NCBI GenBank assembly: GCA_947367855.1
Contig: CANBFE010000031.1
Coordinates: forward strand, 1-38,147
Length of the DNA: 38,147 bases
Source: an uncultured Lachnospiraceae bacterium
GTDB taxonomy: Bacteria; Bacillota; Clostridia; Lachnospirales; Lachnospiraceae
Reading direction: 5' to 3'
The position numbers were made by a program, and so were the translations under genes. Below the pieces are notes generated by a model that saw nothing but the letters and a program-made list of their open reading frames with translations, was not told where the DNA came from and ran no database searches. Each line of letters starts with the position of its first letter. Position 1 is the stretch's first letter. Below, in pieces: positions 32,997 through 38,147 of this stretch.

Positions 32997-33050
32997 TGCT
33001 ATCTGTATAATGATTTTTGCTAAAATTGGACGAAATGAGGATTTACAGCA

Positions 33051-34412
33051 GTGAAAATAATAATTGCCGGCAATGGCAAGGTGGGGGCTGCGCTGACCCG
33101 CCAGCTGTCCGTCGAGGGAGACGAATTGACGCTGATTGATTCCAATTTAAAGGTGTTGGAATCCAGTGAGGAACGGTTCGACATTATGGTGGTGCAGGGG
33201 AACTGCGCTTCCATGAATATACTGCAGCAGGCGGGGGTAAGGGAGGCTGATCTGCTGATTGCCATGGCGGGAGCGGATGAAGTAAATCTGCTCTGCTGCA
33301 TGACGGCCCATGCCATGAATGCCAGGATTCATACCATTGCCAGGGTTTGTAATCCGGAATATACGGATCAGATCTACACCCTGAGGGATATGTTTGGACT
33401 GTCCATGACCGTAAATCCGGAAAAGCAGGCGGCCATTGAGATTGAACGTCTCCTGAAATATCCCGGATTTCTGAAACGGGATACGTTTACAAAGGGACGG
33501 GTGGAAATTGTGGAGCTTCGCATTGACGGAAAGAGTAAGCTCTGCAATGTGGCATTGAACGACATGTACAATATCGTGAAGTGTAAGATTCTGGTATGTG
33601 CGGTTCTGAGAAACGGAAAGGCCGTGGCTCCGGACGGAAATTTCGTTCTTCGGGAAGGTGACAGGATCTTTGTGACGGCATTTACAAATACGCTGACGAT
33701 CCTTCTGAAAAACCTTGGAATAATCACCCACAAAACCAAACGCGTGATTATGTGCGGCGGCGGCCGGGTCAGCTATTATCTGGCAAAGCAGTTGGAAAAC
33801 AGCAGTATCAAGGTACAGATTATTGAGAAGGATACCAACCGCTGTACACAGCTTGCATCGATGCTTCCCTCAGCCTGCATCATACAGGGGGATGCCACAA
33901 ACCAGCTGCTGTTGGAAAGTGAGGGCATATCCGGCTGTGACGCGTTGGTGAGCACCACTGGACTGGATGAACTGAATATGATTATATCGCTCTATGGCGC
34001 AAGCTGTAAGGTGCCGCAGGTTATTACCAAGCTGGGCCATATTGACAATACCGATATTTTGGGGAATCTTTCCCTGGACAGCGTTGTTTCACCCAAAGAG
34101 CTTTGCTGCAACACCATCGTGCAGTATGTGCGCGCCATGAAAAATCAGACCGGCGCGGCGCTGACCGTACACACCATTGCGGACGGACAGGCGGAGGCAA
34201 TGGAATTTTTCGTGGACAACAAGGTGAAACACTGCGGTGAGCCCCTTAAGACCCTGAAGCTGAAAAAGGGCGTACTGGTGGTATGTATTTCCAAGGGAGC
34301 TACCATGGAAATACCCAACGGTGAATCTTATTTTCAGGCCGGCGACATCGTATATATCGTTACCGGTAAAGGAAAAAATATATATCAGTTGAACGATATA
34401 TTCGAATCATAA
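33051..34412 (+). CDS. trkA: TrkA potassium-uptake regulatory subunit
   Basis: A 453-residue cytoplasmic protein with two RCK units. Each has a Rossmann start: KIIIAGNGKVGAALTRQL (1-20) and VIMCGGGRVSYYLAKQL (about 231), and each is followed by a C-terminal RCK domain. It binds nucleotides and gates the membrane subunit for K+ uptake. The start is GTG 33051, with GAGG 11 nt upstream; there is no better ATG. A TATAAT at 33006-33011 may be its -10. The gene for the membrane partner begins 18 nt after the stop, so the two form an operon. Confidence 0.93.
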   Translation: MKIIIAGNGKVGAALTRQLSVEGDELTLIDSNLKVLESSEERFDIMVVQGNCASMNILQQAGVREADLLIAMAGADEVNLLCCMTAHAMNARIHTIARVCNPEYTDQIYTLRDMFGLSMTVNPEKQAAIEIERLLKYPGFLKRDTFTKGRVEIVELRIDGKSKLCNVALNDMYNIVKCKILVCAVLRNGKAVAPDGNFVLREGDRIFVTAFTNTLTILLKNLGIITHKTKRVIMCGGGRVSYYLAKQLENSSIKVQIIEKDTNRCTQLASMLPSACIIQGDATNQLLLESEGISGCDALVSTTGLDELNMIISLYGASCKVPQVITKLGHIDNTDILGNLSLDSVVSPKELCCNTIVQYVRAMKNQTGAALTVHTIADGQAEAMEFFVDNKVKHCGEPLKTLKLKKGVLVVCISKGATMEIPNGESYFQAGDIVYIVTGKGKNIYQLNDIFES

Positions 34413-34430
34413 ATCGGTGAGAGGCTTGCT

Positions 34431-35885
34431 ATGAACTATAAAATGATGGGAAGATTCATCGGTAATATACTGATGGTGGAAGCTGTGTTTATGGTGCCGG
34501 CCATGCTGATCAGTCTGTGGGAGCGTGAATATGCTTCTGTAAGGGCATTCATGTGGACATTGGCGGCGATTATTCTGGTAGTAGGACTGCTGAAGTGGCT
34601 TTGCAGGGGGTCCAAGAATAAGTTCTATGCAAAAGAAGGACTGGCCTGTGTGGGCTTAAGCTGGATAGTGATGAGCCTTTTGGGCTGTCTGCCCTTCTGC
34701 ATATCGGGAGTAATCCCGAATTTCGTGGATGCTTTTTTTGAGATAGTGTCCGGATTTACTACAACAGGAGCATCTATTCTGCCCCAGGTGGAAGGGCTGC
34801 CCAGAGGAATTTTGTACTGGAGGAGTTTCAGCCACTGGCTTGGGGGAATGGGCGTGTTGGTGTTTCTTCTGGCGGTTTCCTCTATGGGAGGCGGCGACAA
34901 CGGGTATACCATGCATCTGCTCCGCGCTGAGAGCCCGGGCCCCAATGTAGGAAAACTGGTACCGAAGATGCGGAAGACTGCCAGTATTCTATATCTGATC
35001 TATATTATGTTGACGGTGTTGGATATTTTTTTCCTGGTGTTGGGCAGGATGCCTTTGTTTGAGGCGGTATGCACCGCTTTCGGAACTGTGGGCACAGGTG
35101 GATTCGGCATAAAAAATGACAGTATTGCCAGTTACAGCCCTTATCTGCAGAATGTCTGTACTGTTTTCATGCTTTTGTGCGGTGTGAATTTTACCTGTTT
35201 TTATCTGCTTCTGCTCCGCCAGTTCAAAAGTGTGTTTAAGGATGAGGAGCTGCGGCTTTACCTGGGAGTGGTGGCAGGCAGCATTCTGGTGATTGCCTGG
35301 AATATCAGGGGATTTTACGATACCTTTGAAGAGACGCTGCGTCATGCGGCGTTCCAGGTGGCTACCATTATGACTACCACAGGTTTTGCAACTACTGATT
35401 ATGAGATGTGGCCCGGGCTGTCCAAGACCATACTGCTTCTGCTGATGATCATTGGGGCCAGCGCAGGCAGCACAGGAGGCGGGTTTAAATGCGGCAGAGT
35501 GCTTCTGGTGCTGAAGAGCTTGCGAAGGAGCGTTCAGCAGATTGTTCATCCGCAGAAGGTGCAGGTGGTGCGGGTTAACGGACAGACCATAGATGAGAAG
35601 GTACTGCAGAATACCAATGCTTACCTGGCGGCTTATGCTATTTTGAGCGTGGCGAGCTTTCTGCTGATTTCTGTGGACGGATTTTCGATTACAACGAATT
35701 TGTCTGCGGTTCTGGCCTGTTTTAACAATATAGGACCGGGATTTGAGGCAGTTGGACCCACATGCAATTACGCTGCCTATGGAACTTTTTCCAAGTTGGT
35801 GCTGGCGTTGGACATGTTGGCAGGCAGACTGGAAATTTTTCCTATTTTAATTTTATTTTCCCGCACTACCTGGGCCCATCGTTAG
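34431..35885 (+). CDS. trkH: TrkH potassium-uptake membrane subunit
   Basis: A 484-residue ion-channel-like transporter with about ten helices. It has the four-fold pore repeats of the TrkH/KtrB family: SGFTTTGASILPQVEGLP, FGTVGTGGFGIKNDS, IMTTTGFATTDYEMWP and FNNIGPGFEAVGP, with the selectivity glycines visible in each. GASAGSTGGGFKCGR is the characteristic gating-loop region. GAGAGG lies 7 nt before the ATG. Together with TrkA it takes up K+ driven by the membrane potential. Confidence 0.95.
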   Translation: MNYKMMGRFIGNILMVEAVFMVPAMLISLWEREYASVRAFMWTLAAIILVVGLLKWLCRGSKNKFYAKEGLACVGLSWIVMSLLGCLPFCISGVIPNFVDAFFEIVSGFTTTGASILPQVEGLPRGILYWRSFSHWLGGMGVLVFLLAVSSMGGGDNGYTMHLLRAESPGPNVGKLVPKMRKTASILYLIYIMLTVLDIFFLVLGRMPLFEAVCTAFGTVGTGGFGIKNDSIASYSPYLQNVCTVFMLLCGVNFTCFYLLLLRQFKSVFKDEELRLYLGVVAGSILVIAWNIRGFYDTFEETLRHAAFQVATIMTTTGFATTDYEMWPGLSKTILLLLMIIGASAGSTGGGFKCGRVLLVLKSLRRSVQQIVHPQKVQVVRVNGQTIDEKVLQNTNAYLAAYAILSVASFLLISVDGFSITTNLSAVLACFNNIGPGFEAVGPTCNYAAYGTFSKLVLALDMLAGRLEIFPILILFSRTTWAHR

Positions 35886-35947
35886 AGGGTAATTGAAAAT
35901 TGCCCGGCAGATGAAAACGGCATTTGACGGTTGTGCTGCGGGACTGT

Positions 35948-36054
35948 GACAGCGGATTCGGAAGCGGGGACAGGATGTGACGGAACAGTGACAGCGGATT
36001 CGAAAGCGGAGACAGGGTGCCACGGGAGTATGACAGTGCATCCGGAATTGGAGG
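35948..36054 (+). repeat. 42-bp imperfect tandem repeat before the GH27 gene
   Basis: Unit GACAGCGGATTC... starts at 35948 and again at 35990 (42 bp, about 80% identical), and a third, shorter and more diverged copy starts at 36032 and fades into the ribosome binding site of the alpha-galactosidase. The unit length is a multiple of three and the frame is open into the gene, but there is no start codon with a good site upstream, so it is read as leader DNA. Confidence 0.7.
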
Positions 36055-36065
36055 AGGACAAAAAG

Positions 36066-37196
36066 ATGGTGAAACTGACACCTCCCATGGGTTGGAACTC
36101 ATGGAATACTTTCGGCGAGAACATTAATGAAGCGCTGATTTTTGAGACGGCGGATGCCATGGCGGCAAACGGTCTGCCGCAGAAAGGTTACGAATATCTC
36201 GTAATCGACGACTGTTGGTCCCTGAAAGAGAGGGACGGACAGGAGCGCCTGGTGGCGGATCCGGTGAAGTTCCCCAACGGGATGAAGGCTGTGGCGGACT
36301 ATGTTCATTCCAAAGGGCTGAAGTTCGGCATGTATTCCTGTGCGGGGAATCTTACCTGCGCAGGATATCCGGGCAGCTTTGAGCATGAATTTATCGATGC
36401 CCGGACCTTTGCGGAATGGGGAGTGGACTTCCTGAAATATGATTACTGCTATCACAGTCCCATTATTCCGGGAAAATATCTGTACCGCCGTATGGGGCTT
36501 GCCCTGGAAAACTGCGGCAGGGATATCCTGTTCAGCGCATGCTCCTGGGGGGCTGACGAGACTCACGAGTGGATCAAGACAACCTCGTCTTCCATGTGGC
36601 GCTCCACGGGAGATATCTTTGATACCTGGGAATCCATAAAAAATCTGACAAAGCAGCAGGAGAAGCTTCATCCTTACAATGGCGTGGGATGCTTCAATGA
36701 TATGGATATGCTGGTGGTGGGGATGTACGGCAAGGGGAATGTAGGGCTGAAGGGCTGTAATGATACCCAGTACAAGACGCATTTCTCCATCTGGGCTTTT
36801 ATGGGTTCTCCGCTGATGATCGGCTGTGATGTGCGGAACATGAGCCAAGCTGCCAGGGATATTCTGGGGAATGAGGAGGTCATCCGCATCAATCAGGACA
36901 GAGCCTGCCGCCAGCCGGTGAAGCTGACTGGCACCTGGGCGGGAGAGGATTTGATTTTGTACTCCAGACAGTTGGAGAACGGGGATCTTGCCATCGGACT
37001 GTTTAATTTGAGCGGGGAAAAGGCGGCGGCAAGGCTGAACCTGGATGAAGTGGGACTGCCGTTTAGCACCGGAATGACTCTGGACTGCAGAGAGGCATGG
37101 ACAGGGGAAACCTTCCGGGTAAAGAATTCCACGTTGATCCGGGAACTGGCGCCCTTTGACTGTGAAGTGCTGCGGTGTAAGGTGGTTGCGCAGTAA
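36066..37196 (+). CDS. Alpha-galactosidase, glycoside hydrolase family 27
   Basis: A 376-residue cytoplasmic enzyme (no signal peptide) that releases terminal alpha-galactose. ATG 36066 has GGAGGAGG about 8 nt upstream. PPMGWNSWNTFG opens the barrel and DDCW lies at 48-51. The nucleophile should be D126 in FLKYDYC and the acid/base D183 in RSTGDI. CFNDMDMLVVG and IWAFMGSPLMIGCDVR are further GH27 landmarks, and a C-terminal beta domain follows. Family proteins are about 360-420 residues. It is next to no transporter, so substrates probably enter through other systems, possibly alpha-galactosylated mannans together with the GH2 enzyme in this window. Confidence 0.93.
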   Translation: MVKLTPPMGWNSWNTFGENINEALIFETADAMAANGLPQKGYEYLVIDDCWSLKERDGQERLVADPVKFPNGMKAVADYVHSKGLKFGMYSCAGNLTCAGYPGSFEHEFIDARTFAEWGVDFLKYDYCYHSPIIPGKYLYRRMGLALENCGRDILFSACSWGADETHEWIKTTSSSMWRSTGDIFDTWESIKNLTKQQEKLHPYNGVGCFNDMDMLVVGMYGKGNVGLKGCNDTQYKTHFSIWAFMGSPLMIGCDVRNMSQAARDILGNEEVIRINQDRACRQPVKLTGTWAGEDLILYSRQLENGDLAIGLFNLSGEKAAARLNLDEVGLPFSTGMTLDCREAWTGETFRVKNSTLIRELAPFDCEVLRCKVVAQ

Positions 37197-37290
37197 TGGA
37201 AAGGCCGGCGGTAAACGGGGATGCGGCAGAGTGCCTGAAATGGGGCAGCGCAAATGCATGGCGCCGCAGGACACACGGAGGTGCAGCGTG

Positions 37291-37485
37291 ATGGGGGAGG
37301 GCTGTATGCAGTGCGGGAAGCCGCTTACTTACAATGAAATCGGCGCGTATAAAAAATTCGTCAACCGGGGCAGCACACAGTTTCTCTGCAAGGTCTGCCT
37401 GGCGAAAAAGCTGGATGTGGCAGTGGAGGACATTGATCGAAAGATCGAAGAGTTTAAGACGCAAGGATGTACACTTTTTGTCTGA
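37291..37485 (+). CDS. Small zinc-ribbon-like protein
   Basis: A 64-residue protein starting at ATG 37291 with GGAGG 9 nt upstream. It has CMQCGKPL near the start and FLCKVCLAKKL in the middle: two CxxC pairs spaced about 25 residues, suggesting one bound zinc. The second half is helical and charged (VEDIDRKIEEFKTQGC). No catalytic motif is seen. It lies 35 nt before the next small gene on the same strand and may be co-transcribed with it. Role unknown. Confidence 0.65.
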   Translation: MGEGCMQCGKPLTYNEIGAYKKFVNRGSTQFLCKVCLAKKLDVAVEDIDRKIEEFKTQGCTLFV

Positions 37486-37519
37486 GCCGGGAAATTTTTT
37501 ATGGAAGGAATGCAGAAAT

Positions 37520-37876
37520 ATGGGGAAGGATATGGTTTTTAAAAATGTAGGAAAACAGAGTAATTTTACATTGGAGAACCAGAACGGAAAGACCGAGAAT
37601 TTCAGGGATGTGGATATTGAAGATTACCTGGCAGATATGTTTGATGATGCGGAACAGTTTGTCATCCTGACAGCTCCCGAACCGCAGCACAAGGTGCGGT
37701 ATGTCCAGGCCTGCGTGCAGGATGATGGTATTGAAGTGGAATTGGGTATCCAGGAGGAAGGAACCAGGCTATTTGGCAAATTGTGTACGGAGGAAGAGTG
37801 CTATCGTATTTTTCTGGATTTTTATGATAATCTCTTTGTGCCGGACATGAGCGAATACCGGCCGGTGGAATTCTAA
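37520..37876 (+). CDS. Small acidic protein, unknown function
   Basis: A 118-residue soluble protein. ATG 37520 has GGAAGGA about 10 nt upstream. The sequence starts MGKDMVFKNVGKQSNFTLE and is rich in Asp/Glu, with DVDIEDYLADMFDDAEQFV and a mixed alpha/beta pattern, no membrane segment and no known motif. It follows the zinc-ribbon-like gene closely and is followed within 5 nt by the tandem repeat array. Confidence 0.6.
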   Translation: MGKDMVFKNVGKQSNFTLENQNGKTENFRDVDIEDYLADMFDDAEQFVILTAPEPQHKVRYVQACVQDDGIEVELGIQEEGTRLFGKLCTEEECYRIFLDFYDNLFVPDMSEYRPVEF

Positions 37877-37880
37877 AGGA

Positions 37881-38147
37881 TCGAAGCGGAACTCAAAAAC
37901 AGCAACTGCCCATAGGAAATTGCCTGGAGAGAAAGGCAGTCGAAGGGGCGTATGCGGAACTTAAAACAGCAGAAGCCCATGAGACAGCGCAGGGAATTTC
38001 CGACCGAAGGTTTAAGCGGGAGGAAATTGCCTGGAGAGAAATGCTGTCGAAGGGGCGTATGCGGAACTTAAAAACAGCAGAAGCCCATGAGACAGCGCAG
38101 GGAATTTCCGACCGAAGGTTTAAGCGGGAGGAAATTGCCTGGAGAGA
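37881..38147 (+). repeat. Tandem array of a 107/108-bp unit, runs off the edge
   Basis: Unit 1 is 37916-38022 (107 bp), unit 2 is 38023-38130 (108 bp, one more A in an A run) and unit 3 starts at 38131. The units are nearly identical. A shortened, diverged copy (37881-37915) lies at the left. Each unit carries AATTTCC and GGAAATT (37995-38001 and 38022-38028 in the first), an inverted repeat across the unit junction. The 108-bp unit has one open frame of 36 codons; the 107-bp one breaks it. No spacers, so not CRISPR. Confidence 0.85.

Noticed and set aside
32946..33050. Cyclic-di-AMP (ydaO-type) riboswitch before trkA
   Set aside because: The region holds only a simple stem-loop and is too short for that aptamer.
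37881..38147. CRISPR array
   Set aside because: The units are contiguous 107/108-bp copies without unique spacers, and there are no cas genes.
1..38147. tRNA, rRNA and integrated phage
   Set aside because: No cloverleaf with CCA-like end, no rRNA segment and no phage structural or integrase gene was recognised on either strand.

Overview
The window looks like chromosome from a clostridial Firmicute, most plausibly Lachnospiraceae. The basis is moderate GC content, strong AGGAGG-type ribosome binding sites, sigma-A style promoters with 17-nt spacers, and the gene families present: an LplB/LplC-type sugar ABC transporter, a GntR/LacI hybrid regulator, CmpB-type membrane protein, XpaC/TelA pair, Rpn nuclease and ethanolamine-type microcompartment shell proteins. 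There is no rRNA or other phylogenetic marker here, so the family assignment is inference.

Layout. 1-268 is the end of an IS66-like element. 269-2750 is a worn accessory stretch with an ASCH-like gene carrying an apparent frameshift, an orphan response regulator on the minus strand and small, partly decayed membrane ORFs. 2751-10859 is a five- or six-gene block on the plus strand: response regulator, histidine kinase, BcrA-like ABC ATPase, a shortened permease, then two paralogous lipoproteins of about 780 residues that join a propeller-like N-terminal half to a solute-binding-protein half. Phased 11-bp direct repeats lie in front of both the ATPase and the first lipoprotein. This block is the best candidate for an incompletely described system, probably peptide/antibiotic or envelope sensing.

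10904-12218 (minus) is a compact operon of two EutS/PduU-like shell proteins and a EutP-like GTPase with no enzymes beside them, driven by a near-consensus promoter. A CLC anion channel diverges from it. 13673-21232 is a glycoside-utilisation locus: GntR/LacI-type regulator, two permeases, lipoprotein binding protein and a GH2 beta-mannosidase, with a palindromic operator candidate at the transporter promoter. No ATPase gene is present, so a shared one elsewhere is expected.

21332-29874 holds TelA and XpaC homologues, two divergent membrane proteins of unknown role, an Rpn-family nuclease with a 12-bp in-frame tandem repeat, a MATE exporter, a CmpB-type membrane protein and a small membrane-anchored protein. 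30103-35885 is more core-like: asnS, a coiled-coil NlpC/P60 cell-wall hydrolase, and the TrkA-TrkH potassium uptake pair. 36066-37876 has a GH27 alpha-galactosidase preceded by a 42-bp repeat, then two small proteins. The window ends inside a tandem array of a 107/108-bp unit (37881-38147), which continues past the edge.
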